Assembly: GCA_002720865.1 (NCBI GenBank)
Contig: PBIO01000032.1
Location: 1 to 63,897 of the forward strand
From: Halobacteriovorax sp.
Lineage (GTDB): Bacteria; Bdellovibrionota; Bacteriovoracia; Bacteriovoracales; Bacteriovoracaceae
Direction of reading: 5' to 3'
DNA: 63,897 bases
Positions 8,390-16,966 of the stretch are shown in pieces (the first letter of the stretch is position 1; every line of letters starts with the position of its first letter). The notes under the pieces were generated by a model, which worked only from the letters and a program-made list of their open reading frames with translations, was not told the DNA's origin and made no database searches. A program made the translations under genes and the position numbers.

Positions 8390-8408
8390 ACTTGCATTTT
8401 ATGCAAGT
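8390..8408. promoter_or_regulatory. Inverted-repeat operator between LysR gene and its divergent neighbour
   Basis: ACTTGCAT (8390-8397), TTT, ATGCAAGT (8401-8408) form a perfect dyad ending about 20 bp before the LysR start. A half-site-like sequence (AGTGCAAACTT) lies about 20 bp upstream. This layout fits LysR autoregulation and control of the divergent exported gene. Confidence 0.6.
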
Positions 8409-8427
8409 TCGGTTAAACTAGAACTAT

Positions 8428-9282
8428 ATGGACAATCGTTTTCAGCTGAATAGCCATGATTGCGAGATCCTACTGGAATTTGAGAGACAGGGCTCCCTGC
8501 AGGCCCTAGCAGATGCACTCGGAAAAGATATTTCTGTTGTGTCGAGAAACCTAAAGGCCATTGCCGGCGAAACCTCTTGTTTAGAAAAAATAGGAGGACG
8601 CTGGGCCTTAACTCCTGAAGGTCTCGCTCTTAACCACTGGACTCGTGAAGCGGTGTATTCACAAAGACTCGCCTTGCAAAGACAAAAAAGTTTAGTCATT
8701 GCAACAACTCGCGAATTTGCGAGCCGAGTTCTAATTCCACAAACGAGAAGCTTGGTTGGAAATGAAGATCTCTCAATCTCCGTCATAAGCAGCGATGATG
8801 GAATAGAGGACCTGGTTCTTTCTGGTAAAGCTGACTTTGGCTTTGACTGCGGAAGACCAAAGGATCCCCTCGTCTCCTTTAAACGAGTGGCAAAGGAGCC
8901 CTTTGCTCTAGTCGCCTCCCCCGATTTCATAAAACGTTTTAAAATAAAAAGCTTTGAAGATTTAGAGTCTAGGGATCATTTAAAATTTGGAAGAAACCCA
9001 AACTCTATTTTAGACTTAGATGTTGAAGCGACAAGGTACTATGGAACTTTTTCTGATATTCAAACCTTAAGGGAGGCCTGTATACTTGGCTACGGTTGGG
9101 CAATCCTTCCTAAATACTCCGTAAAAAAAGAGTTAAAAGAGAAAATTTTAAAAGAAGTTAGCGGATTGAATATTGAGGACGAAAAATTTGGCGTCTGGTG
9201 GTTAAGAGAAAGGAAGTCATTAGAGCCATGGATAAAAAAAGCGACAAAATGGCTTAAGGAACAAGAAAAACATCTTATATAG
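8428..9282 (+). CDS. LysR-family transcriptional regulator
   Basis: Encodes 284 residues: an N-terminal winged helix (SLQALADALGKDISVVSRNLKAI, then LTPEGLAL) followed by a periplasmic-binding-like effector domain (SLVIATTREFASRVLIPQTR). It lies 8 bp before the PQQ sugar dehydrogenase gene and diverges from the HEWGTFTS gene. Both are therefore candidate targets through the dyad at 8390-8408. The effector is unknown. Confidence 0.85.
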   Translation: MDNRFQLNSHDCEILLEFERQGSLQALADALGKDISVVSRNLKAIAGETSCLEKIGGRWALTPEGLALNHWTREAVYSQRLALQRQKSLVIATTREFASRVLIPQTRSLVGNEDLSISVISSDDGIEDLVLSGKADFGFDCGRPKDPLVSFKRVAKEPFALVASPDFIKRFKIKSFEDLESRDHLKFGRNPNSILDLDVEATRYYGTFSDIQTLREACILGYGWAILPKYSVKKELKEKILKEVSGLNIEDEKFGVWWLRERKSLEPWIKKATKWLKEQEKHLI

Positions 9283-9290
9283 GTTTAATT

Positions 9291-10382
9291 ATGAAAGTTT
9301 TAGTATTTTTCTTTTTAATAAGTTTTCAGTTACAAGCAACTATTGTCTTCAAGGGCACCAGTGAAGGTCAAAAATTTGAAGTTGAGCAATTAGCAAGAGG
9401 TCTGGATATTCCATGGGGAATCGATTTTTTAAATAATGACGAGCTAATCTTCACGCAAAAAGACGGTGGCCTCAAGGTACTAAGCTTAAAATCTAAAAAA
9501 GTTCGAGAAATTAAAGGGGCACCAGAAGTTACCTATAAAGGTCAAGGTGGTTTTTTAGACGTAAGAAAAGATCCAAGCTCAGAATGGGTTTATTTTACTT
9601 ATTCCAAAAGAGTTGAACAAAGTATCGTTACCATTCTCGCTAGAGCAAAGGTTCTAAAGGATAAGTTAGCTGACTGGAAAATTATTCTTCAAACAAAAGT
9701 AGACTCTGCCAGAGGTGTTCATTTTGGTTCACGTATCACCTTTCAAGACGATTATGTTTATTTTGGCATGGGAGATCGCGGTGTCAGAGAAAATGGTCAA
9801 GACCTAAGTAATCATAGTGGTGCTATCATGCGTCTTCATAAAGACGGCCGCGTTCCGAGTGACAACCCCTTTGTTAAAAATAAAAAGGCCATGCCCGAAA
9901 TTTGGACTTATGGGCATAGAAACCCACAAGGTTTAGTCTACGATAAAAAACGTAAGATCCTCTGGGAGATGGAGCATGGTCCAAGGGGCGGCGATGAAAT
10001 AAACATCTTAACCAAAGGAGCTAATTACGGTTGGCCAAAGCAAGGATTTGGGAAAGAGTACTGGGGACCAGTTAGAGTTGGAAAAGATAAAGTTAAAGGA
10101 ACAATTGGTCCCGTTAAGTTTTACGTCCCCTCTATCGCTCCCTGTGGACTTGAAGTTTATTCTGGAAAAGTGTTTAAGAAATGGGAAGGTGATCTTTTTT
10201 CAGGGGCTCTTAAAATGAAGCACCTGAACAGAGTCGTTATAAAAAATAAAAAGGCTATTAAAGAAGAAAGACTTCTCGGAAAACTTGGTAGAAGAGTCCG
10301 CTCAGTTAGAGAAGGACCAGATGGCCTTCTCTATTTCTCTACTGATAACGGCAAGATCTACAGAATAAAACCTGGAGCTTAG
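9291..10382 (+). CDS. PQQ-dependent aldose sugar dehydrogenase-like protein
   Basis: The 363-residue protein has a signal peptide and the soluble glucose/sorbosone dehydrogenase six-blade pattern: LDIPWGIDFL, GQGGFLDVR, GVHFGSR, YFGMGDRG, GHRNPQGL, EHGPRGGDEIN, NYGWP and the terminal DGLLYFSTDNGKIYRI. By homology to YliI-like enzymes it oxidises aldoses in the periplasm using PQQ and calcium. No PQQ synthesis genes are in the window. It follows the LysR gene by 8 bp. Its stop overlaps the end of the convergent redoxin gene. Confidence 0.85.
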   Translation: MKVLVFFFLISFQLQATIVFKGTSEGQKFEVEQLARGLDIPWGIDFLNNDELIFTQKDGGLKVLSLKSKKVREIKGAPEVTYKGQGGFLDVRKDPSSEWVYFTYSKRVEQSIVTILARAKVLKDKLADWKIILQTKVDSARGVHFGSRITFQDDYVYFGMGDRGVRENGQDLSNHSGAIMRLHKDGRVPSDNPFVKNKKAMPEIWTYGHRNPQGLVYDKKRKILWEMEHGPRGGDEINILTKGANYGWPKQGFGKEYWGPVRVGKDKVKGTIGPVKFYVPSIAPCGLEVYSGKVFKKWEGDLFSGALKMKHLNRVVIKNKKAIKEERLLGKLGRRVRSVREGPDGLLYFSTDNGKIYRIKPGA

Positions 10383-10966
10383 TACTTAACTGAGCAGCCA
10401 TAGGCTCTTGTTTTAGCAACTTTAATTTTCTTTCCATCAAGAGCTGCATCAAGCGCATCGTAAACATAATTATCGGCAGTTTTTAGATCTTTAATATCTG
10501 CTGAAGAAATTGAGTCGATGGCCCCTTGGTAAACAAGTTTACCTTTTGGATCAATAATATACATATGCGGAGTCGTTTTTGCTTCGAACATTTTTCCAAT
10601 CTTTCCGCCTTTATCTAATAAAAGTGAATAGCTATCCATCCCCTCTTTCTTATACATAGCCTCCGCTGCTTTTAAGTCAGCGAGATGACCTTGCTTTCCA
10701 GGAGCCGAGCTATTGATGGTTAGCCAAACCACCTTTGACTTGAAGTGTTTTTGAAGTTTTTGCATACTTTTAGAGTCGTAATGTTTTCTTACAAATGGAC
10801 AGCCATCGTTGTACCACTCTAGAACAACATACTTTCCCTTATGCTCACTCAAGTTGGTATCTTTTGGATATCCTTTTAATTTAAAATAAGGAACCTCTGT
10901 TCCATTTTCAAAGGCCTGGGCAGAAAAGCTAAGAATAATTAAACTAATAAGTGAAAGTATTTTCAT
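10379..10966 (-). CDS. Exported thioredoxin-fold protein (redoxin/AhpC-TSA type)
   Basis: Encodes 195 residues with a signal peptide. The thioredoxin-fold core has WYNDGCPFVRKHYDS, with a single active cysteine at residue 56 in place of a CxxC, and the cis-proline motif TTPHMYIID. It ends in a conserved-looking YGCSVKY tail with a second cysteine. Single-Cys redoxins of this kind are peroxiredoxin-like; the substrate is unknown. It lies just downstream of the two heme-protein genes on the same strand. Confidence 0.8.
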   Translation of the reverse strand: MKILSLISLIILSFSAQAFENGTEVPYFKLKGYPKDTNLSEHKGKYVVLEWYNDGCPFVRKHYDSKSMQKLQKHFKSKVVWLTINSSAPGKQGHLADLKAAEAMYKKEGMDSYSLLLDKGGKIGKMFEAKTTPHMYIIDPKGKLVYQGAIDSISSADIKDLKTADNYVYDALDAALDGKKIKVAKTRAYGCSVKY

Positions 10967-11002
10967 TGGTTCTCCTTTTCGGAGATTATAATAGAAATTG
11001 CT

Positions 11003-11416
11003 CTAGAGGTCTTCGAAATTGTTCTCGGCCCACTTCTTAAAAGCTTCGACGACTTCTTTAGTCGGGATTGGACGCTTTGGCTTTCCGTCTCTATCTAGCT
11101 CAGGCATGCAGCTTCCCAGCATACAGCCGTCTTCTGTATAAAAAATAATATCATCAGCATTATCGATAATATCCTGCTTTGTTTCAAAAGAGACTCTCCC
11201 TGAGTTACTATTGTGACAATCTAAGCAGCTTACCTTGATATAGTTTTCGTACATGCTCTTAAAATTTGGTGCAATCGGTTCTTGCTGAATTACCATTGGC
11301 GGAAGTGTTCCGTCCCTAAGTTGCAAGATTCCTTTTTCCTTATTTAAGGGATTGCAAGAGGACAGGAGTCCTCCTGCAATAAGGCAGAGAAATATAAGCT
11401 TAACGAAAGATGCCAT
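11003..11416 (-). CDS. Heme-binding (CxxCH) lipoprotein
   Basis: The start at 11416 follows AGAGGGGAC and begins a lipoprotein signal with lipobox LSSC. The 137-residue protein has one heme c motif (CLDCH) and a second cysteine cluster (DGCMLGSCMPELDRDGKP), as in short cytochrome c-like domains. It should be anchored in the envelope as an electron carrier. It overlaps the end of the b562-like gene by 17 bp, so the two are coupled. Confidence 0.7.
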   Translation of the reverse strand: MASFVKLIFLCLIAGGLLSSCNPLNKEKGILQLRDGTLPPMVIQQEPIAPNFKSMYENYIKVSCLDCHNSNSGRVSFETKQDIIDNADDIIFYTEDGCMLGSCMPELDRDGKPKRPIPTKEVVEAFKKWAENNFEDL

Positions 11417-11798
11417 GTCCCCTCTTTCTAAGAGCATCCATTTCCTTTAACAGGGCAAGAGCCGAAGGCTTGTCCATAGGATTGGTGCCAAAGGCATCTT
11501 CGAGAAGTACCGTCTTTTCAAGCAGCATACTCATAAGTCCTCTGTATCTTGCAACTAGTTCAGCATCATCAGGGCTAACGCCATCAGGTAAAACATCCAT
11601 AGACTTTGTGATATTATCTTTAAGTCTTGCCACAACTTCTTTTTCAGCTTCTGAGTTCATTCCTCTTGCAGCTGCTCTAAAAGTTGTTTTAAAATCTTTC
11701 CCAATTTGCTCCATAAGTGGCTGAAGCTCGTTAGCGGTGGCAGGAGCTGAAAACAGCACTGCACTTAGTAAACTTAATCCGATCATTAGTACTCGCAT
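11400..11798 (-). CDS. Cytochrome b562-like periplasmic protein
   Basis: Encodes 132 residues with a signal peptide (ends near ATA/NE). The mature part looks all-helical, with a Met in the first helix (PLMEQIGKDF) and a His in the last (LRKRGHGIFR). These match the positions of the axial Met and His ligands of four-helix cytochrome b562. The call is by pattern, not alignment. Its gene overlaps the CxxCH lipoprotein gene, which supports a shared electron-transfer role. Confidence 0.6.
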   Translation of the reverse strand: MRVLMIGLSLLSAVLFSAPATANELQPLMEQIGKDFKTTFRAAARGMNSEAEKEVVARLKDNITKSMDVLPDGVSPDDAELVARYRGLMSMLLEKTVLLEDAFGTNPMDKPSALALLKEMDALRKRGHGIFR

Positions 11799-11905
11799 AT
11801 TCTTCTCCTTGTTTATTTAGATATGCTATAAATCTGTTCTAACCTTATCCAAGTATTCTTGAAATAACTAATAATGCATAGTATATATACCTATAAGGAA
11901 TACTT

Positions 11906-12718
11906 ATGGATCCAATAAAAAAAGAATATGAATACTTCCTAGTTCTTTGTGAAACCCCAAATATTTCAAGGGCTTCCGAGCTTTTGGGAATGCAACAGGG
12001 CTCTCTATCGAAGGCCCTAAAAAAGCTGGAGGACAGTTTTCAGGGAAAATTGTTCGTCAGGCAAGGTCGAGGACTAAGGCAAACTGAGCTAGGTATGCTT
12101 CTTCAAAAGCAAATTTTGAAGCTAAAGGAGGACTGGCAGGTTGGTCTTGAGAAGGACCGAGAGTCTCTTAGACAAGTGGCCGGCAGAATTAAAATAGGTT
12201 CTCACCAGATCACGGCCATCGATATTCTTTCTAAAGTCGTTCCTCGATTAAATGAGAAGTATAGTGAGCTTCAACTTGATATGGTTTTTAAAACCTCAAA
12301 TTTAATTACCCGAGATGTAATTGAGCATGAGCTAGATTTTGGCTTTGTGGCCAATCCCATTAGACATCCAAATCTCGTCATAAAAAGAATTCGAAAAGAT
12401 TTTATAGGCCTTTGGACTAAGGATTTAAAGAATCACGATAAAGTCATTTATTATAATCCTGATATGATTGAAGTTTCAAAAGTTTTAAAGAAATATAAAG
12501 ACTATAAGCATGTACCAGTAAGTGACTACGAAGTGCTTGCTCAGTTCGCTGTTCAAAGTCACGGCATCACAATTCTTCCAAACCCAGTAGCAGAGAGATA
12601 TAAAAAGCTAAAGAACTTTGGTGAGAAACTTCTCGAAGTAGATATATGCTTGATCTATCACGTGGATAGACCAAGAACTCATACTTTTAAAAAAGTTTTA
12701 GAAGAATTTAAACCCTAG
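11906..12718 (+). CDS. LysR-family transcriptional regulator
   Basis: Encodes 270 residues with the LysR helix-turn-helix (ISRASELLGMQQGSLSKALKKLEDSFQGKLFVR) and effector domain (GRIKIGSHQITAIDILSKVVP). AAGGA precedes the ATG. It is divergent from the b562-like gene (start 11798), 107 bp away, so the redox genes are candidate targets. The end overlaps the convergent helicase gene. Confidence 0.85.
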   Translation: MDPIKKEYEYFLVLCETPNISRASELLGMQQGSLSKALKKLEDSFQGKLFVRQGRGLRQTELGMLLQKQILKLKEDWQVGLEKDRESLRQVAGRIKIGSHQITAIDILSKVVPRLNEKYSELQLDMVFKTSNLITRDVIEHELDFGFVANPIRHPNLVIKRIRKDFIGLWTKDLKNHDKVIYYNPDMIEVSKVLKKYKDYKHVPVSDYEVLAQFAVQSHGITILPNPVAERYKKLKNFGEKLLEVDICLIYHVDRPRTHTFKKVLEEFKP

Positions 12719-14267
12719 GACGAGGCTTTCTATTGGAATTAGCTCCGCGGCGACTTCCTCTTGAACTCCCCTTTGAACCACCATCATCTTGTTTCTTGTC
12801 GCGATTTGCTCCTGATCTTGAGCGATTATTTCGTCCGCCACCTCGGGCATCACGACCACCGCGCTTACGGTCTCTACCTCCGCGGCCAGAAAAACCTTTT
12901 CCTCCGCCTCTTTTATCACCCGTATCTTTAGCATCTAATTCACCCAGGTCTTGGTAGCGACGAAGATCCTTTCTAAATTTTTGAGAAAAAAGAACTTTTA
13001 AGATCTGATCTTTACTTAGATCCTTTAGAGACTCTCTAAAAACATCATAAGTTTCATCAACTTTAAATTCATCTCCCTTTTCAGATACACTTTCCACAAG
13101 GTTTGCCATACGAGCAAGTTCCTTATTAACAAGGGCCACCTTAAGCTGTGGAACCGTAGGAAGTTTAGCTGGAGTAAGAGTTGTTTTTACGAACCTCTCT
13201 AAATAACGAAGCTTTCCCTTTTGAAAAGGGTCTATCAAAGTATAGGCTTTCCCTTTCGTTCCGGCCCTACCAGTTCTTCCGATTCTATGAACATAAGATT
13301 CCATATCTTGTGGGAACCCAAAGTTAATCACATGAGTAAGATTATTTACATCAATCCCTCTTGCTGCAACATCAGTGCATATAAGAAGGCTTAAATAACC
13401 AGACTTAAATTTCTTCATGGCCGCATCTCTTTGCGACTGATTTAAATCTCCATGAAGAACATCAACTTTATAACCTCTGGTTAGAAGCTCAGAACCAATC
13501 TCACTAACTTCACGTTTTGTTTTACAAAAAACAATTCCGTACATGTCGGTTTCAAAATCAAGAAGCCTACATAGGGCCTCCATCTGATGCTTAGGACGGA
13601 TTAAAAAATATTTTTGTTCAATATCAGCGTTACTTAAAGTTTTCTTTTCAATCTTTAAGATTTCAGGGTCCTTAAATTCTTTATTTACCAAATTAATAAT
13701 CGGCTTTGGCATGGTAGCTGAAAACATCCAGATATTTCTATCTTCAGGAAGAGCTTTTAAGATTTCTTGAACATCTTCAAGAAAGCCCATATTTAACATC
13801 TCATCAGCTTCATCTAAAATTAGCTGCTTTGTGTTCTGTAATCTAAGTACCCCGCGCTTCATGAGGTCCATGATTCTTCCGGTTGTACCTACGACAATCT
13901 GAGGTCTATTTTTTCTAAGGCCGTTAATTTGTTTATCGTAAGAAGTTCCCCCGTAAACAGTAAGAGTTCTTACGTCTAAGTATTTTCCAAATTTTCTTAT
14001 TTCTTCATGAACCTGATTTGCAAGCTCTCTGGTCGGAGCCAAGATAAGGGCCTGAACCTCATTACTTTTAAAATTAATTTGAGAAAGAAGTGGTAGAACA
14101 AAGGCAGCGGTTTTACCGGTACCTGTTTGTGCTTGCCCAACAAAATCAACTTTGCCATTTAAAAGTGTTGGTATCGCTTTTTCTTGTATCTCTGAAGGAG
14201 ATTTAAATCCCTCGTCTTCGATGGCCCGAAGCAATTCTTTGGAAAGATTTAAGTCTTCAAAATTCAT
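12708..14267 (-). CDS. DEAD-box ATP-dependent RNA helicase
   Basis: The 519-residue protein has all core motifs: Q motif region, AQTGTGKT (residues 46-53), PTRELA, GG, TPGR-like (GTTGRI), DEAD, SAT, the helicase C motifs (IVFCKTKRE, DVAARGID) and HRIGRTGR. After residue about 450 the tail is rich in Arg-Gly and Asn, an RNA-binding extension common in DeaD/RhlE-type helicases. It probably works in ribosome assembly or RNA turnover. AGGAAC precedes the ATG. Confidence 0.95.
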   Translation of the reverse strand: MNFEDLNLSKELLRAIEDEGFKSPSEIQEKAIPTLLNGKVDFVGQAQTGTGKTAAFVLPLLSQINFKSNEVQALILAPTRELANQVHEEIRKFGKYLDVRTLTVYGGTSYDKQINGLRKNRPQIVVGTTGRIMDLMKRGVLRLQNTKQLILDEADEMLNMGFLEDVQEILKALPEDRNIWMFSATMPKPIINLVNKEFKDPEILKIEKKTLSNADIEQKYFLIRPKHQMEALCRLLDFETDMYGIVFCKTKREVSEIGSELLTRGYKVDVLHGDLNQSQRDAAMKKFKSGYLSLLICTDVAARGIDVNNLTHVINFGFPQDMESYVHRIGRTGRAGTKGKAYTLIDPFQKGKLRYLERFVKTTLTPAKLPTVPQLKVALVNKELARMANLVESVSEKGDEFKVDETYDVFRESLKDLSKDQILKVLFSQKFRKDLRRYQDLGELDAKDTGDKRGGGKGFSGRGGRDRKRGGRDARGGGRNNRSRSGANRDKKQDDGGSKGSSRGSRRGANSNRKPRPRV

Positions 14268-14374
14268 AGTTAGTTCCTAATTAGATTAGGTCGTAAACTA
14301 TCGTTTTTTAAAGCAAATGCCCAATCATAGGGTAATTCCTACAATTGGGCTAAAAGTTCTTTAATTTAAAGGGC

Positions 14375-14911
14375 TTACGCACCCTCTCGAGAGACTTTTC
14401 CGCGAAAGGGTTCACCGGTTAGGTTAGTAATTTCCTGTGGAAAGTGATCGAGAATCCAAGATACAACATCTTTAATTGAGACCATCCCCACTGGTTTTTC
14501 ATCTTCATCCACAATAGGAATATGGCGATAGCCCCCTATATGCATATTATTTAAGACATAGGCGATGGCATCCTCTTCCCTTAGAGTTTGTGGATTAACA
14601 GTCATAACATCACTGGCCTTTAAAGATTTCCAATCATCTTTAAGACCTAAAACTTTCATAAGAAGATCTCTTTCAGTTAAGATTCCAGATAATTCTGCAG
14701 ACTTTGTTAAAACCACTGAACCAATTTTCTTTTCCTGCATAAGTTTTACGACATCACCTAGTGATGTGGACTCATCCAACGCAATAACAGATGGTTTTCT
14801 AATTTTATTAATTGGAAATTTAAAAGAGTCTGAAGAAAGACTCGTTCCTTTTGCATCTTGTTCCTTTGCAATTTCTTGTTCTTCCTCAAGTTGATCGTCC
14901 ATAAGAGACAT
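14375..14911 (-). CDS. CBS-domain protein
   Basis: Encodes 178 residues: a charged N-terminus of about 35 residues, then two CBS domains (PSVIALDESTSLGDVVKLMQEKKIGSVVL...GILTERDLL and VNPQTLREEDAIAYVLNNMHIGGYRHIPIVD...GMVSIKDVV). Tandem CBS pairs bind adenosyl nucleotides and sense energy or ionic state. No effector domain is attached. GGAGG precedes the start. Confidence 0.9.
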   Translation of the reverse strand: MSLMDDQLEEEQEIAKEQDAKGTSLSSDSFKFPINKIRKPSVIALDESTSLGDVVKLMQEKKIGSVVLTKSAELSGILTERDLLMKVLGLKDDWKSLKASDVMTVNPQTLREEDAIAYVLNNMHIGGYRHIPIVDEDEKPVGMVSIKDVVSWILDHFPQEITNLTGEPFRGKVSREGA

Positions 14912-14965
14912 AATTCCTCCGACTAAATAAATTTTACAAAAGGAAATTGTATCACAGATTCTTAT

Positions 14966-16018
14966 CTAATTTTTATATGGTAAATGCTGCGATAATTGAC
15001 TGATAACCTCTCGATTATGGGCATTATGATCAACTAGATGCTCTTTGATAGCTTGATAAAAGTGTTTTTCTCTAAGATGGTGACAACTTCTTATGACAAT
15101 AGGTTCAAAGCCTCGCAGGAGCTTATGTTCCCCTTGTGCGCCGGCCTCAAAAAGAGGAATTTTCTCCTTAATACAGAGTTCAATTCCTTGGTAATAACAA
15201 AGCTCGAAATGAAGAAAAGGATATTCCCTCTCAAAAAAGGGGTCAATCCCCCAGTATCTTCCGTAGAGACATTCCTCACCTGCAATAAAAAGACTCATGG
15301 CAACTAGAGATTCCTCTTTGTAAGCTAGAGCAATCCTAAGATTATCTTCCATAAAACCCGGTAGCAATTCAAAGAAGGCTTTATTCAAATAGGCATAACT
15401 TTGTTTTTTTCCTATGGTGCTTAAGTATAAATTAAAAATCTCTCCCATTAGAATCGAATCACACTCACTTCCTCTGACCCATTTAATTTGAAGCCCGGCT
15501 TTTTCAACTGCGGCTCTTTCTTTTTTTATATTTTTTCGTTTTCTCGTTTTAAGCTTTGAAAGAAATTCGTCGAAACTTTCATACTTATTTTTAAAGTGAT
15601 ACTGCAAAGTTTCTTTAAGAAGATAATCATTTTCGAGAAGAAGACTTGTTTCCTCTTCATTCGTAAAAAGAAAATGTGAGGAGGAAATAATTTTATTTTC
15701 AAAGTAAAACTTTTTAGCCTTTTCTAAGCACTCCTCAATATTTGAGCCAATGACTTTTGGGGCATTAATGGGAGTAAAAGGAAGAGCGTGAACAATTTTA
15801 GGATAGTAGGGAATGCTGTGGCGTTCATAAAATTCGGCCCAGGCCCAATCAAAAATATACTCTCCGTAGGAATGATTCTTAATATAACCAGGTAGTACAG
15901 ATGAGCTCCCTTCAATAAAAAAAGGCTCCCATCCACTCTCCTTACCGAGTAGCCCCGCAGACTCAAGTAGCCGATGGAATCGACCATCACAAAATGGATG
16001 CTTACTCTCAAAAATCAT
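14966..16018 (-). CDS. FemAB-like acyltransferase (COG3146, formerly DUF482)
   Basis: The ATG at 16018 gives about 350 residues; a TTG five codons upstream is also open. The sequences SYGEYIFDWAWAEFYERH and YYPKIVHALPFTPINAPKVIG, and the C-terminal EAGAQGEHKLLRGFEP, are characteristic of the peptidoglycan-biosynthesis/recognition FemAB_like family in the GNAT superfamily. It is predicted to be a cytoplasmic N-acyltransferase whose substrate is unproven. It is divergent from the exported protein gene at 16063. Confidence 0.85.
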   Translation of the reverse strand: MIFESKHPFCDGRFHRLLESAGLLGKESGWEPFFIEGSSSVLPGYIKNHSYGEYIFDWAWAEFYERHSIPYYPKIVHALPFTPINAPKVIGSNIEECLEKAKKFYFENKIISSSHFLFTNEEETSLLLENDYLLKETLQYHFKNKYESFDEFLSKLKTRKRKNIKKERAAVEKAGLQIKWVRGSECDSILMGEIFNLYLSTIGKKQSYAYLNKAFFELLPGFMEDNLRIALAYKEESLVAMSLFIAGEECLYGRYWGIDPFFEREYPFLHFELCYYQGIELCIKEKIPLFEAGAQGEHKLLRGFEPIVIRSCHHLREKHFYQAIKEHLVDHNAHNREVISQLSQHLPYKN

Positions 16019-16062
16019 AACACATCTTACCAATTGAATAAGAAATTGATATACTATTAAGT

Positions 16063-16497
16063 ATGAAAAAGATCCTAATCTTCACAATTATAGTGCCTCT
16101 TTTAATCTCTTCTGGAGGTTACAAGCCAAAGCCCTATGTGCCTAAGCCATACAAGCCAAAGGGCACGAGCAATCCTGCCCCTTCGAGTAGAAACGCTGAG
16201 GCTGACAGAAATTATAAATATGTTGAGGATGATCCGAAACCCAGAAAAGAAAAAGATCTTAAAGAGTATGTCTTTAGTATCCCAAGAAAGAATGTGACTA
16301 TTAATAACTTTAGCTACCAACAGGCGAAGTTCACTTTAAAGGGTACTTATAAAAAAGAAATGGATTTAACGGATTTTTTAAATCGCTTAAAAGCCTCTAT
16401 TCGCTCAGACAATAAACTTGAATTAAAGACCCATCAAACAAGCTTTGCTGGTTCTAAAACAAATCACTATGAAGTAACGGCCGATAATCTTTTTTAA
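16063..16497 (+). CDS. Exported Pro/Lys/Tyr-rich protein of unknown function
   Basis: Encodes 144 residues with a signal peptide. A low-complexity stretch of about 15 residues follows, made of KPKPY/VPKPY/KPKG repeats, then a charged linker and a compact C-terminal domain from about residue 75. The repeat stretch could bind anionic polymers such as peptidoglycan or lipopolysaccharide, which is speculation. It ends convergently with arsC, overlapping by four bases. Confidence 0.65.
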   Translation: MKKILIFTIIVPLLISSGGYKPKPYVPKPYKPKGTSNPAPSSRNAEADRNYKYVEDDPKPRKEKDLKEYVFSIPRKNVTINNFSYQQAKFTLKGTYKKEMDLTDFLNRLKASIRSDNKLELKTHQTSFAGSKTNHYEVTADNLF

Positions 16498-16916
16498 AGA
16501 TGACTCTCTAAGTTTAAAATAAAGTCTTTGATCTCATCTCGAACTCTTCGGTAAACCGCGAGGGCCTCTTCACCGCTAAGATTTTCCGCAAGTCTTGGTG
16601 GATCATCAAAACCCACATGAAGAACTTTTCCACCGGGGAAAAATGGACAGTTCTCGTTAGCATCAGAGCAAACCGTTACAACAATATCCATCACCACATC
16701 CTTAATCTCTTCAGTAGTTTTGGAATAATGCTCTGAAATATCAACACCAGCTTCCTTCATCACCTGAACGGCCACTGGGTTTAAACCATGCTTTTTCGTT
16801 CCAGCAGAATAAAAATTATAAGAATCACCTTTTAAGTGCCTACCAAAGCCCTCTCCCATTTGGGAGCGACAGGAGTTTCCGGTGCATAAGATCAATATGT
16901 TTTTCTTTTCTTTCAT
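16494..16916 (-). CDS. arsC: Thioredoxin-coupled arsenate reductase (low-MW phosphatase fold)
   Basis: Starting at 16916 gives 140 residues beginning just before the P-loop CTGNSCRS (Cys11 to Arg17). Cys83 and Cys90 in VTVCSDANENC have the spacing of the second and third redox cysteines of thioredoxin-linked ArsC. The family reduces arsenate to arsenite in the cytoplasm. A longer reading frame to 16979 exists but adds residues not seen in the family. It is divergent, at 50 bp, from the persulfide dioxygenase gene. No arsenite efflux gene is nearby. Confidence 0.85.
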   Translation of the reverse strand: MKEKKNILILCTGNSCRSQMGEGFGRHLKGDSYNFYSAGTKKHGLNPVAVQVMKEAGVDISEHYSKTTEEIKDVVMDIVVTVCSDANENCPFFPGGKVLHVGFDDPPRLAENLSGEEALAVYRRVRDEIKDFILNLESHL

Positions 16917-16966
16917 AGGGCAAGATTCTATACTTTTTGGCGTATTCTTTAAAGCCGGAGTTAGCG

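Noticed and set aside
12733-12957. Pro/Arg-rich reading frame opposite the helicase tail
   Set aside because: It is the antisense shadow of the Arg-Gly-rich helicase C-terminus, with no ribosome-binding site or family.
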